Below, one piece after another: positions 18,059 to 26,714 of a stretch of DNA of 64,000 nucleotides. The DNA comes from Myxococcus sp. CA023 (GTDB lineage Bacteria > Myxococcota > Myxococcia > Myxococcales > Myxococcaceae), in NCBI RefSeq assembly GCF_010998615.1, contig NZ_JAAEAH010000058.1, positions 1 to 64,000 on the forward strand. Reading direction: 5' to 3'. A program made the translations under genes and the position numbers. The first letter of the stretch is position 1, and every line of letters begins with the position of its first letter. The notes under the pieces are model-generated. The model did not search any database and was not told the origin of the DNA. It saw only the letters and a list, made by a program, of their open reading frames with translations.

Positions 18059-19005
18059 CGCCCACCTCCCGTGAGCAGCCAGCCCACGGCCAGCACCGCC
18101 AGCAGCGCCACCAAGGCGGACAGCACCTTCCACGAAGAGATGGGCGCCTCGCCATGGACGGCCCCCGTCTGCCCGTTGACGAGCACCCGCAGCGGCGGCG
18201 CGTCCTCCGCGTACTTCACCGCCAGCACCCAGACGGGCAGCAGGCACACGTCGAGCGCCTCCCAGTCCAGCCGAGACTGATGCTCCAGGCCCCGGTACGA
18301 GTCCCCCGGCATGAAGCGCGACAACAGCCCGCCCACGCGCTCCACCGATTCCTTCCGGGCCAGTTCCTGACACTGCGCCAGCGTGAGCGAGGGCTCCTCC
18401 GCCACCCAGCCGGAGATGAGCGCCGGGGTGTAGCGAGCCAGGCCGCGCAGGTCGAAGGGCTCCAGCGCCTCCAGCTCCGCGTTGTCCAGCCCCTTGGACG
18501 CGGTGACGAGCACGTCCGCCACGTAGCTGACCAACTCGCCTTCCAGCGAACGCCACTCCGTGCGCGTCACGGTGCGCGTGCGCGTCACCCGCTTCCCGTT
18601 CTCCGTCGTCGTGTACGTCTCCGTCTCCTGGTAGTTCTCCCCAATGGAGGCGCGGTAGCGCGCCTGCGCCAGCACGCTGTAGAGGTACGCGGGCACGTAC
18701 ACGCCTCGCACCTCGCCCGGCGCGGCGGAGCGGATGCCGGAGCGCGTGAAGCGACTGCGCGAACGCAACCACCGCGCCACATGCTCCTTCGCCGCCATGT
18801 GCGTGAGCGCGAAGCCCAGCGCGAAGACGGGCTCGGGCACACCGGGCACCGGAGGACGCTCCACCACGGCGGGCGCGGCGCAGTAGGGACAGCGCGTGGT
18901 CCGCAGCGCGGGCTCCAGCACCAGACGCGCGCCGCAGGACTGACACCCCAGGTGGAGCAACGGTCCGGCCACGGCGGACGGGGTCTGTTGGGATTGCTCG
19001 GCCAT
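18055..19005 (-). CDS. Zinc-ribbon membrane-anchored protein (partner)
   Basis: A 316-residue paralogue-like partner of the downstream gene: N-terminal ribbon CQSC..CPYC, a beta-rich centre with a Thr-rich stretch (YQETETYTTTENGKRVTRTRT), the motif LPVWVLAVKYAEDAPPLRVLVNGQTG and a C-terminal helix (LSALVALLAVLAVGWLLTG). The ATG at 19005 is chosen because the ribbon begins soon after it; longer frames lack support. The overlapping stop and start and the shared domain order suggest that the two proteins form a membrane complex. Confidence 0.72.
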   Translation of the reverse strand: MAEQSQQTPSAVAGPLLHLGCQSCGARLVLEPALRTTRCPYCAAPAVVERPPVPGVPEPVFALGFALTHMAAKEHVARWLRSRSRFTRSGIRSAAPGEVRGVYVPAYLYSVLAQARYRASIGENYQETETYTTTENGKRVTRTRTVTRTEWRSLEGELVSYVADVLVTASKGLDNAELEALEPFDLRGLARYTPALISGWVAEEPSLTLAQCQELARKESVERVGGLLSRFMPGDSYRGLEHQSRLDWEALDVCLLPVWVLAVKYAEDAPPLRVLVNGQTGAVHGEAPISSWKVLSALVALLAVLAVGWLLTGGGR

Positions 19006-19146
19006 CCCGCCAGTCTTGGCGCACCTGACCAGGGACGTCCATCCCGTCCGCCGGCCCGCCTTCCTGGCGTGCATGCCCGTTGGCCCGTTGGCCCGTTGCC
19101 GTTGGCCTGTGCCGTCACGAACGTAGTGGGGCGGAGGGAATCCATC

Positions 19147-19455
19147 ATGGCTCAGCGCGACAAGCAGCAACAGCCGGGCATCCAGCCACCCGAGGATTAC
19201 TACGGCCGTACGGAGGAACCGCGGCAACACGCTCCGGAGACAGAAGAGAACGAAGAGAAGCGCGACCTGGCGGACGCCGCCGAGTCGTCGGGAGGCACGC
19301 ATCGCATGCGCACCATCGACCCGACGGAGCGCACGCCCGGCGCCATCCTGGATGAGATTGGGGACGGGGATGGTCCGCGCAGCGACGCCGGCACCAACCC
19401 ATTGCCCGACACCTACTGGAGCGCCTACCCCGAGGGCGAACCCCAGAGGGAGTGA
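19147..19455 (+). CDS. Small acidic hypothetical protein
   Basis: 102 residues, very hydrophilic and rich in Glu, Asp, Pro and Gln, without signal peptide, helix-turn-helix or cysteine. GGAGGG before the ATG at 19147 supports the start. It is likely intrinsically disordered. It is divergent from the zinc-ribbon operon and followed by a hairpin. I do not recognise a family. Confidence 0.6.
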   Translation: MAQRDKQQQPGIQPPEDYYGRTEEPRQHAPETEENEEKRDLADAAESSGGTHRMRTIDPTERTPGAILDEIGDGDGPRSDAGTNPLPDTYWSAYPEGEPQRE

Positions 19456-19466
19456 GTCCTCACGAC

Positions 19467-19502
19467 GGGCCGCTCTGGAGGCCATGGCTTCCCGAGCGGC
19501 CC
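19467..19502 (+). terminator. Hairpin after small acidic gene
   Basis: GGGCCGCTC and GAGCGGCCC form a perfect 9-bp stem with an 18-base loop 12 bases after the stop. The T-run is weak, so termination is likely but not certain. Confidence 0.5.
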
Positions 19503-19599
19503 CTCACCTCCCTGATTTCAAGCACTCACGCCGTCCATTGCATGTCAGCCCCCCTCTGTACTGTGTGCTCATTCGCCAGCACCCAGGGGGAGCGATTCC

Positions 19600-20283
19600 A
19601 TGGCGGAAATCCGTGAACTGCCGCGTGTGTCCGTGAACAAGTTGGGCGAGTACCTCGTCGCCACGCCCGCGCGTCGCAAGCGCATCATCCACGACCAGAA
19701 GCACCCGCCGGAGCAGCAGTACCTGCGCTACCCGGAGGCGTCGCATGCGATTACGGACTTCCTCTGCCGGGGCATGGACCTGTCCATCCTCCGTGAGCAC
19801 CAGCGCCGCTTCGCGTGCAGCGTGCCCCAGACGGAGTTCGAGGCGCAGCGGCTGCAGCTGTGCTCGGAGGCGCTCGAGCGCTTCGCGGACCTGGTGCCCT
19901 GGTTGGATTTGGAGGAGACGCTCATCAGCGCGGTGGGCGCGGAGCCTCCCGTGCTGGAGGTGGCGGGCGTCACCATCAGCGTGCGGCCGGAGGTCGTGCT
20001 CCAGCGCATGGACAGACATGGCAACGCGCGCGTGGGCCTGATGAAGCTGTACTTCTCCAAGCACCAGCCGCTGGATGAGCGGTCGGGGCAGTACATCGGC
20101 ACGCTGCTCCAGCGCTTCACAGAGCAGCACCTGTGCCCGCTGGGCCCGTGTGACCACCGCCTCATCCAGGTGGTGGATGTCTTCGCGGGGACGGTCTTCA
20201 CCGCGCCGCGGGCGCACATCCGGCGGCTGAGCGACGTGGTGCTCGCCTGCGAGGAAATCGCGGAGCGCTGGTCCGTCCACTGA
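19600..20283 (+). CDS. Hypothetical protein, possible PD-(D/E)XK-like fold
   Basis: 227 residues, soluble, with no signal peptide. Starts after GGGGGAG. The middle shows a strand pattern, ISVRPEVVLQRMDRHGNARVGLMKLYFSK, followed by a helix (GQYIGTLLQRFTEQHL). This resembles the core of RecB/Cas4-like nucleases, with Glu in place of the usual Asp and only the Lys matching well, so the resemblance is weak. Cysteines near C110 and C170 do not form a metal motif. The function is unknown. Confidence 0.6.
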   Translation: MAEIRELPRVSVNKLGEYLVATPARRKRIIHDQKHPPEQQYLRYPEASHAITDFLCRGMDLSILREHQRRFACSVPQTEFEAQRLQLCSEALERFADLVPWLDLEETLISAVGAEPPVLEVAGVTISVRPEVVLQRMDRHGNARVGLMKLYFSKHQPLDERSGQYIGTLLQRFTEQHLCPLGPCDHRLIQVVDVFAGTVFTAPRAHIRRLSDVVLACEEIAERWSVH

Positions 20284-20422
20284 CGCAGCGCGCGGCGGCT
20301 CGGGTACGGTGCTCGGTGCTCAACGAAACAACCGCCTGGGACCATGCGAGGGTGGACACGTCGAAGGACTTCATCGAAAGCGATGGTCCTGCTTCGCGCC
20401 ACCCGATACCCCAGGGAGTCCC

Positions 20423-21643
20423 ATGAGCACCGAGCACGTCGCCCCTGCCCTCTCCACGCGAGACTTCATCGACCTGGAGGAGCGGTATGGCGCGCACAAC
20501 TACCATCCGCTGGACCTCGTCATCGAACGGGGCGAGGGCTGCTGGGTTCATGACGTGGAGGGCCGCAAGTACCTGGACTGCCTGAGCGCGTACTCGGCGG
20601 TGAATCAGGGGCACTGTCACCCGCGCATCCTGGAGACGCTGCGCGAGCAGGCCGCGAAGGTGACGCTGACGTCACGGGCCTTCCGCAACGATCAGCTTCC
20701 CCACCTCTACAAGGCGCTGCGCGAGCTGTCTGGATTGAGCCGCGCGCTGCCGATGAACTCCGGCGCGGAGGCGTGCGAGACGGCCATCAAGCTGGCGCGC
20801 AAGTGGGGCTACACCGTCAAGGGCATCCCCGAGGACAAGGCGGAGGTCATCGTCTTCGCGAACAACTTCCACGGGCGCACCATCAGCCTCATCAGCTTCT
20901 CCACCGTGCGGAGCTACCGGCAGGGCTTCGGCCCCTTCACCCCCGGCTTCACCGTGGTGCCCTACGACGACGTGGAGGCGGTGCGGCGCGCCATCACCCC
21001 CAACACCTGCGCCATCCTGATGGAGCCCATCCAGGCGGAGGCCGGCGTGCTGATTCCGCGCGACGGCTACCTGAAGCAGGTGGCCGAGCTCTGCAAGCAG
21101 CACCGCGTGCTGTTCATGGTGGATGAAATCCAGACGGGCCTGGGGCGCACCGGGAAGACGTTCGCCTTCCAGCACGAGGACGTGCGGCCGGACGTCATCG
21201 TGGTGGGCAAGGCGCTGTCGGGCGGCTTCTACCCGGTGTCCGCCGTCATGGCGGATGACGAGGTCATGGGCGTGCTCCGTCCCGGCGAGCACGGCAGCAC
21301 CTACGGCGGCAATCCGCTGGGCTGCGCCGTGGCGCGCACCGCCCTGGACGTGCTGCGCGACGAGCGCCTGGTGGAGCGCTCCGCCGAGCTGGGCAAGTCG
21401 TTCCTGGCCATGCTGAAGACGCTGAGGAACCGCCACATCGTGGAGGTGCGCGGACGGGGGCTGATGATTGGCGTGGCGCTGGACATCTCCGCGCGGCCCG
21501 CCTGCGAGGCGTTGATGAAGGAAGGCGTGCTCTGCAAGGAGACGCACGACTCCGTCATCCGCCTCACGCCGCCGCTCATCGTCACCCAGGCCGAGCTGGA
21601 CTGGGCCTTCGAGCGCATCAAGAAGGTCATCGAGGCGCTGTAG
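20423..21643 (+). CDS. rocD: Ornithine aminotransferase
   Basis: A PLP-dependent class III aminotransferase converting ornithine and 2-oxoglutarate to glutamate-5-semialdehyde and glutamate. Visible motifs: ERGEGCWVHDVEGRKYLDCLSAYSAVNQGHCHP, typical of ornithine aminotransferases; NSGAEACETAIKLARKWGY; FMVDEIQTGLGRTGK with the PLP Asp; and VGKALSGGFYPVSA with the Schiff-base Lys. It has 406 residues, the usual length. The ATG at 20423 follows AGGGAG. It links arginine/ornithine breakdown to proline and glutamate metabolism. Confidence 0.93.
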   Translation: MSTEHVAPALSTRDFIDLEERYGAHNYHPLDLVIERGEGCWVHDVEGRKYLDCLSAYSAVNQGHCHPRILETLREQAAKVTLTSRAFRNDQLPHLYKALRELSGLSRALPMNSGAEACETAIKLARKWGYTVKGIPEDKAEVIVFANNFHGRTISLISFSTVRSYRQGFGPFTPGFTVVPYDDVEAVRRAITPNTCAILMEPIQAEAGVLIPRDGYLKQVAELCKQHRVLFMVDEIQTGLGRTGKTFAFQHEDVRPDVIVVGKALSGGFYPVSAVMADDEVMGVLRPGEHGSTYGGNPLGCAVARTALDVLRDERLVERSAELGKSFLAMLKTLRNRHIVEVRGRGLMIGVALDISARPACEALMKEGVLCKETHDSVIRLTPPLIVTQAELDWAFERIKKVIEAL

Positions 21644-21781
21644 TCCCAGCGCCACCCGGGCACGCGAGCGACCGCGTGCCTGGGACGGCCGCACCGGAGC
21701 CTCGGTTGTCCTGGCGTGTCGCCTTCCACACCGTGTTGGGAACAGCGCGCGGCCTGGGGCGCTGCGACAGGACGGTGGCCG

Positions 21782-22726
21782 GTGCTCGAAGCCCTCTGGG
21801 ACAGGCGTGCGCTGCTCGTATCGGGCAAGGGCGGCGTGGGGAAGACGACGCTGGCGGCGGCGCTGGCCGTGGCCGCCGCGCGCACGGGACGCACCGTGCT
21901 GCTGGCGGAGCTGGCGCCGGAGGAGGACGGGCCTTCGCCCCTGGCGGCGCGCGTTGGGGTGCGCCAGGCGGGGCCTCAGGTGACGCGGGTGCGTCCCGGG
22001 CTCCACTTCGTGCGGCTGTCCGCAGCGGAAGGACACCGGCACTTCCTGGAGCGTGCCCTGCCCGCGCGCTGGCTGGCCGACGCCGCGCTGCACACCCGCG
22101 CCCTGCGCCGCTTCCTGGAAGCAGGGCCCGCGCTCCGGGAGATGGGGCTGATGTACCAGTTGCTGGCCCTGCTCCGGCGCACCCGGCCGGATGGACGCTT
22201 CGTCCACCCACTGACCGTCGTCGATCTGCCCGCCACGGGACACGCGCTGGCGCTGGCCGCCCTTCCCCAGCGCGTGCTGTCCCTGATGCCCGGGGGCCCC
22301 ATCGGACGCGACGTGCGGGAGGGGCTCGACTTCCTCCAGGATGCGGCACGCACCGCGGTGGTCCTCACCAGCCTGCCGGAGCCGCTGCCCGTCAGCGAGG
22401 CACTCACCGTGGCCGCCGAGCTGCGCCGTCTGGAGCTGCCGCTGTCCGCGGCCGTCCTCAACCGGATGCCAGAGGACCCCTTCACGCCCGAGTCCCGCGC
22501 CGCCCTGCGCCGGATGCTCGCCGCGCACGGGCCACACCAGGGGTGGCGTGAGTTGGAGCGGCTGGAGCGGGCCCGGGCTGCCTCCGCCCGGCTGTCACGC
22601 ACGCTGCGCGCGCCGCTGCTCACCTTGCCGGAGCTCCACGCCACGGGCCCCGCGCTGGTCGAGGCGCTGGCGGAGAGCTTCGCACCTCCCCCGGAGCACG
22701 CGCCCTGGCAGGAGGCCCTGCAGTGA
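21782..22726 (+). CDS. ArsA/GET3-like ATPase (first of a pair)
   Basis: Carries the deviant Walker A SGKGGVGKTT near its N-terminus, with both Lys residues of the ArsA/GET3/MinD superfamily, then VVDLPATGHALAL (switch-II-like) and VLNRMPEDP. No cysteines for arsenite binding are visible, so an arsenite pump role is unlikely. About 314 residues from the GTG at 21782; a GTG at 21716 would add 22 poorly conserved-looking residues. The next gene encodes a second, related ATPase, and the two probably form a heterodimer, as reported for the mycobacterial Rv3679-Rv3680 pair. Confidence 0.82.
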   Translation: MLEALWDRRALLVSGKGGVGKTTLAAALAVAAARTGRTVLLAELAPEEDGPSPLAARVGVRQAGPQVTRVRPGLHFVRLSAAEGHRHFLERALPARWLADAALHTRALRRFLEAGPALREMGLMYQLLALLRRTRPDGRFVHPLTVVDLPATGHALALAALPQRVLSLMPGGPIGRDVREGLDFLQDAARTAVVLTSLPEPLPVSEALTVAAELRRLELPLSAAVLNRMPEDPFTPESRAALRRMLAAHGPHQGWRELERLERARAASARLSRTLRAPLLTLPELHATGPALVEALAESFAPPPEHAPWQEALQ

Positions 22727-22778
22727 GCCACGGACCGCATGCCGGTGGGCCCCGGCGCGTGTCACAGGGGCTCACACC

Positions 22779-23903
22779 GTGAGCGCGGGCGACCTGCGCC
22801 GGCTGCTGCGTGACAAGCGCATCGTTGTCCTGTGTGGCGCGGGCGGCGTGGGCAAGACGACGACGGCGGCGGCCCTGGGCGTGGCCGCCGCGCGCGCGGG
22901 ACGGCGGGTGCTGGTGCTCACCATCGACCCGGCGCGCAGGCTCGCGGAGACCATGGGACTGCAGGAGAGCGGCCCCGAACCCACGTCGATTCCCCCCGAG
23001 CGCCTCTTCGCCGACGGCCCCTGGGGCACGGGCCTCCTCGACGTGTGGATGCTGGACCCGCGCGCCGTCTTCGAGCGCATGGTGCACCGGCTGGCGCCCA
23101 CGCCCGAGGCGGCGCGGGCGATTGTCGACCACCGCCTCTACCGCTTCCTGTCGGAGCTGGTGGCGGGCGTGCAGGAGTACGCCGCCGCCGAGGCCCTGGA
23201 CGACTTCCTCACGGACGGCCGTTACGAGCTCATCCTGCTGGACACGCCCCCCAGCCGGCACGCGCTGGACTTCCTGGACGCGCCTGGCCGGCTCGCGCGC
23301 TTCCTGGATGAACGCATCGTGTCGCTGTTCGGCCCGGAGAAGCGGGCGCACGGCGGGCGGCTGTGGCACGGCGCGCAGGCGGTGGTGGACCGCGTCCTGG
23401 CGGGCATCTTCGGCGCGGGCTTCACCCAGGAGATGCGCGGCTTCATCGGCGCCTTCGGAGGCCTCTTCTCCGGCATGCGGCTGCACACGGAGCGGCTGTA
23501 CCAGCGGTTGGCGTCGCCGGACGCGGCCTTCCTGCTGGTGACGTCCCCCGAACCCGCCTCCCTGCGCGAAGCCACCTGGTTCCGCGAGACGCTGGCCGCG
23601 CGGGGCCTGCCCTTCGCGGGCTACGTGCTGAACCGGAGCTGGGCCCATGACGACGTGCTCGCGGCGCCGGAGGCACTGCTGGAGCACACGGGAGGCGACC
23701 GTCACGCGGAGCACGCGGTGGCGGCGCTGTCCCGCCTGGCCTCGGTGGAGCAGGCGCGGGCCCAGGCCCACCGCGACGTGCTCGACCGCCTCACCCGGCA
23801 CCTTCCCTCGGGGACGCTCGCGGTGGCCGCGCCGGACGCGGGCGCGGAGTTGGAGGAATTCAGCGGACTGGTGCGCCTGGGTGACGCGCTGGCCGCGGGG
23901 TGA
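22779..23903 (+). CDS. ArsA/GET3-like ATPase (second of a pair)
   Basis: A 374-residue ATPase with GAGGVGKTTT, TIDPARRLAETMGL (A-loop style), LILLDTPPSRHALDFLDAP (Walker B and switch II) and YVLNRSW. In contrast to the first gene, the signature Lys of the deviant Walker A is Ala (GAGGVGK). The GTG at 22779 is the first start before the P-loop and lies 52 bases after the upstream gene. A heterodimeric ATPase handling membrane proteins or metabolites is inferred from paralogy. Confidence 0.82.
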   Translation: MSAGDLRRLLRDKRIVVLCGAGGVGKTTTAAALGVAAARAGRRVLVLTIDPARRLAETMGLQESGPEPTSIPPERLFADGPWGTGLLDVWMLDPRAVFERMVHRLAPTPEAARAIVDHRLYRFLSELVAGVQEYAAAEALDDFLTDGRYELILLDTPPSRHALDFLDAPGRLARFLDERIVSLFGPEKRAHGGRLWHGAQAVVDRVLAGIFGAGFTQEMRGFIGAFGGLFSGMRLHTERLYQRLASPDAAFLLVTSPEPASLREATWFRETLAARGLPFAGYVLNRSWAHDDVLAAPEALLEHTGGDRHAEHAVAALSRLASVEQARAQAHRDVLDRLTRHLPSGTLAVAAPDAGAELEEFSGLVRLGDALAAG

Positions 23904-24013
23904 GGAACGCCAGGGCGGGACAGGCACCCGCTCGCCTGGACGCTCGCACCTTGGAGGCACGCGGCCTCACCACCAGCGTTGCAGTTTGAACCCGACTTCG
24001 CCCGAGGAGAGTC

Positions 24014-25216
24014 ATGGCCCACAGAAGCATGGACAACGGCAGGGACGAAACCCACCGCGAGGCGGACGTGGCGCCTCCGGGCTCGCGTGAGCGCGCCGAG
24101 TCCGACCTCACCGGCTGGAACCCCGCCCGCGACGAGGAGGCCTCCACCCGGCAGGGCCGCTACCACCGCGCGGCGACGATGCGCATGGCCCTGCCGCGCA
24201 CCCAGGTGGACGACGGGCCTCGCGAGGACGTGTACGGCACGCCCCCGGAGGACAGCGGCCCCTACGGCCGGGACGACCGGGACAGCCACTCTGCCACCGG
24301 CTGGGGCCCCCGGCACGACACCGGGGAACAGGACGTCGAGTTCTCCCGCCAACGCGCTGACTACCGGTCCTGGGACCGCACCGGCTACGGCGGCGGTGGC
24401 GGCGAGCCCTCTCGCCCCCAGCCGCCACAGGGGGAGTCCTACCGCGACGTACGCTTCCACGGCCGTGAGCGCGGCTTGCACGGCGAGGAGCGCCATGGAG
24501 ACGCGCGCCCCCGCTACCGGATGGACCGGAGCGCCTCCCTCGGCCCGGGCCGCGACGAGGCGAGCACCCACCGAGGGGAAGGCGCGGCGCCCGCTTCAGC
24601 CCGTGACGAAGCGAGCACCCACCGCTGGGCTGGAACAGGCGCGCCTTCGTCCACCGGCGCACGGCGTGACGGAGCGAGCACCCAGGTCTACACCGCCATC
24701 GCGGGCCGCTCCGAGGCGAGCACTTCCCGCCGGGACGACCGCGCCCGCCGCGGCCGCTGGCGTCATGAGCCCCTGCTGGCCCGCGAGGTGATGACGCGCG
24801 CCGTGCGCACGGCGCGCCCGGAGAGTCCGCTGCGGGACATCGCGCGAATCATGAAGGACGAGTCCTGCGGCGTCGTCCCCATCGTGGACGAGCGGGGCCG
24901 GCTGGTGGGCATCGTCACCGACCGGGACCTGGTGGTCCGCGCCTTCACCGGGGGCCGCTCGCCGGAACAACTCCGCGCGTGCGACGTGATGACGGATGAC
25001 GTGGAGGCCGTCACGCCGGACGACACGCTCCATGACGTCATCAGGCTGATGGGACGCCGTCAGCTGCGCCGCATCCCCGTGGTGGAGCGCGACGACGGCG
25101 TCGTGGGCATCATCTCCCTGGGCGACATCGCCCTGCGCGCCGACCACGACGAGGAGCTGCAACAAGCCCTGGAGCGCATCTCCTCCAAGCGCTCCTTCTG
25201 GAGCCGGCTCGGCTGA
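24014..25216 (+). CDS. CBS-domain protein with long disordered N-terminus
   Basis: 400 residues. The first 255 are hydrophilic, rich in Arg, Asp, Gly and Ser, and contain recurring REAST-like units: RDEEASTRQ, RDEASTHR (twice), RRDGASTQV and GRSEASTSR. Two CBS domains follow (about 258-385: MTRAVRTARPESPLRDIARIMKD and MTDDVEAVTPDDTLHDVIRLM), which normally bind adenosyl ligands and sense energy state. The repeated Ser-Thr pair next to basic residues would suit phosphorylation by Hanks kinases. GAGGAG precedes the ATG. Confidence 0.82.
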   Translation: MAHRSMDNGRDETHREADVAPPGSRERAESDLTGWNPARDEEASTRQGRYHRAATMRMALPRTQVDDGPREDVYGTPPEDSGPYGRDDRDSHSATGWGPRHDTGEQDVEFSRQRADYRSWDRTGYGGGGGEPSRPQPPQGESYRDVRFHGRERGLHGEERHGDARPRYRMDRSASLGPGRDEASTHRGEGAAPASARDEASTHRWAGTGAPSSTGARRDGASTQVYTAIAGRSEASTSRRDDRARRGRWRHEPLLAREVMTRAVRTARPESPLRDIARIMKDESCGVVPIVDERGRLVGIVTDRDLVVRAFTGGRSPEQLRACDVMTDDVEAVTPDDTLHDVIRLMGRRQLRRIPVVERDDGVVGIISLGDIALRADHDEELQQALERISSKRSFWSRLG

Positions 25217-25235
25217 GCGATGCCGCGTTCCCTTC

Positions 25236-25273
25236 GGGTGCGGGCGGGCCCTATGTCTGGCCCACCCGCGCCC
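25236..25273. terminator. Bidirectional terminator hairpin
   Basis: GGGTGCGGGCGGGCC and GGCCCACCCGCGCCC pair over 15 bases, with two G-T type mismatches, around an 8-base loop, exactly between the convergent CBS and Rieske genes. Confidence 0.6.
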
Positions 25274-25283
25274 GGCGCATGGC

Positions 25284-26102
25284 TCACGCCACGCCGGTCA
25301 GCACTATGGAGTCGCCCGTCTCAGACACCGTGAACTTCTTGAGGGGAAGGGTGGCCGGGCCCTGCGTCACCGCGCCGGCGCGCGTGAAGATGGACGCGTG
25401 GCAGGCGCAGAACAGGTCCGCCTCCTGCTCCCGGTAGTTCACCTCGCAGAAGGCGTGGGTGCACACGGAGTCCACCGCCGACAGCGAACCGTCCTGCAAG
25501 CGGAACACGAAGATGCGCTTGCCGTACCCGGACGGCACCCCCGTCACCGAGCCGCCCACGTCACGCAGCTGGGGGAACTGGCTGAGCGGGAGCACCACCT
25601 GCCCGTTCACCGCGGACGGGAAGTCGCTCTGGCCCGCGCGCAGGTTGATGCGCAGCACACCGGTGTTGGGGTTGTACGCCGCCGAGAACGTCTGCAGCGG
25701 CACGGTGGCCGGCCGCTGGAGCACCGAGCCATCCGTGGCGCTGAAGCGCGACAGGTGGCAGGGGCAGATGACGTCCTTGCCGTCGAAGCCCAGCGGGCAC
25801 CCCACGTGGGTGCACAGCGACGACAGCACGGAGAAGTCGTCCGGCGCGCCGTCGTCCTTGGAGTGCACCACCAGCAGCGGCACCTGCTCACCCGGGACGC
25901 GCACCGTCAACGCGCCGCCCACGGGCTCCAAATCCGGATAGCGCGACACCAGGATGTCCACTGTCCCCTGCTCGCTGGCCGTGACGTCCGTCACCGGAGC
26001 GGGGTTGATGTCCGGCGCGCAGCCCGGCAGCGTCGTCGCCGCCGCGCTCGCCGCGCCTGTTCCCAGAATGCCCTTGAGGAATCCTCGTCGCGTCGAACTC
26101 AC
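25284..26102 (-). CDS. Exported protein with two Rieske [2Fe-2S] domains
   Basis: 272 residues beginning with a Tat-type signal (STRRGFLKG) and a possible lipobox (LPGC28). Two complete Rieske centres are visible: Cys97-x-His99 with Cys113-x-x-His116, and Cys214-x-His216 with Cys232-x-x-His235. Each also has the extra disulfide cysteines of bc1-type centres (Cys102/Cys115; Cys219/Cys234). One Rieske domain per subunit is the rule, so this looks like an internal duplication. It starts with GTG overlapping the yceI stop (GTGA). Electron transfer on the outer face of the inner membrane is inferred. Confidence 0.88.
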   Translation of the reverse strand: MSSTRRGFLKGILGTGAASAAATTLPGCAPDINPAPVTDVTASEQGTVDILVSRYPDLEPVGGALTVRVPGEQVPLLVVHSKDDGAPDDFSVLSSLCTHVGCPLGFDGKDVICPCHLSRFSATDGSVLQRPATVPLQTFSAAYNPNTGVLRINLRAGQSDFPSAVNGQVVLPLSQFPQLRDVGGSVTGVPSGYGKRIFVFRLQDGSLSAVDSVCTHAFCEVNYREQEADLFCACHASIFTRAGAVTQGPATLPLKKFTVSETGDSIVLTGVA

Positions 26103-26677
26103 GTACCCTCCACCTCGAATACCAGCTTGGGCTCCAGCACCAGGACGTCGTCCACCTTCACCATCAACAGCGACGGGCGGTTGACGTTGTAGGCATCCAG
26201 GCTGATGTCGAAGCTGCCCTCGGCCACCGCCTCCTTCTCCGACTTGAACAGCACCGTCATCGGAATCTCCACGGTCTTCTTCACGCCGTGGAACGTCAGC
26301 TGGCCCTTCACCTTCACCGGCACCTTCGCCGGGAAGCTGGTGGGCGGCTTCACGCCGGTGGCCACGCCCTTGAAGTCGATGATGGGAAACCTGGCCGCGT
26401 CCGTCGTCTCCAGCATGTGCGCGTCGCGGTTGGCGTTGCCCGAATCGAAGTCCTTCACGTTGGCGCGCACCGCCACCTGGAGCGTGCCGTCCGGCAGCAG
26501 GCGGGCCTTGCCGTCACTGGGCGGCGCCTTGCCCACCACCTCATGCAGCTTGTGCTTGAGCTTGTAGGTGAGCGAGCTGGCGTCCTTCTTGACACTATAC
26601 GTGCGGGCCTGCGACTGCGCGACTGCGGGCAGCGCGAGCACCAGGGTGGCGATCAGGGCGATTCGTCGAGCAATCAC
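26099..26677 (-). CDS. YceI-family periplasmic protein
   Basis: 192 residues with a signal peptide ending AVAQSQA and a YceI lipocalin-like barrel: SSLTYKLKHKLHEVVG, MLETTDAARFPIIDFKG, VKGQLTFHGVKKTVEIPM. The family binds isoprenoids such as polyprenyl chains or quinone-like molecules. GGAGG five bases before the GTG at 26677 supports the start. It lies between a b561-like membrane protein and the double Rieske protein; in E. coli, yceI is also next to a cytochrome b561 gene (yceJ). Confidence 0.9.
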   Translation of the reverse strand: MIARRIALIATLVLALPAVAQSQARTYSVKKDASSLTYKLKHKLHEVVGKAPPSDGKARLLPDGTLQVAVRANVKDFDSGNANRDAHMLETTDAARFPIIDFKGVATGVKPPTSFPAKVPVKVKGQLTFHGVKKTVEIPMTVLFKSEKEAVAEGSFDISLDAYNVNRPSLLMVKVDDVLVLEPKLVFEVEGT

Positions 26678-26714
26678 GTCAACCTCCAGGAAACCACTAC
26701 GAAAGGCATGCGCT

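Noticed and set aside
21782-23903. Arsenite efflux system
   Set aside because: No arsB, arsR or arsC nearby and no metal-binding cysteines visible in the ATPases.
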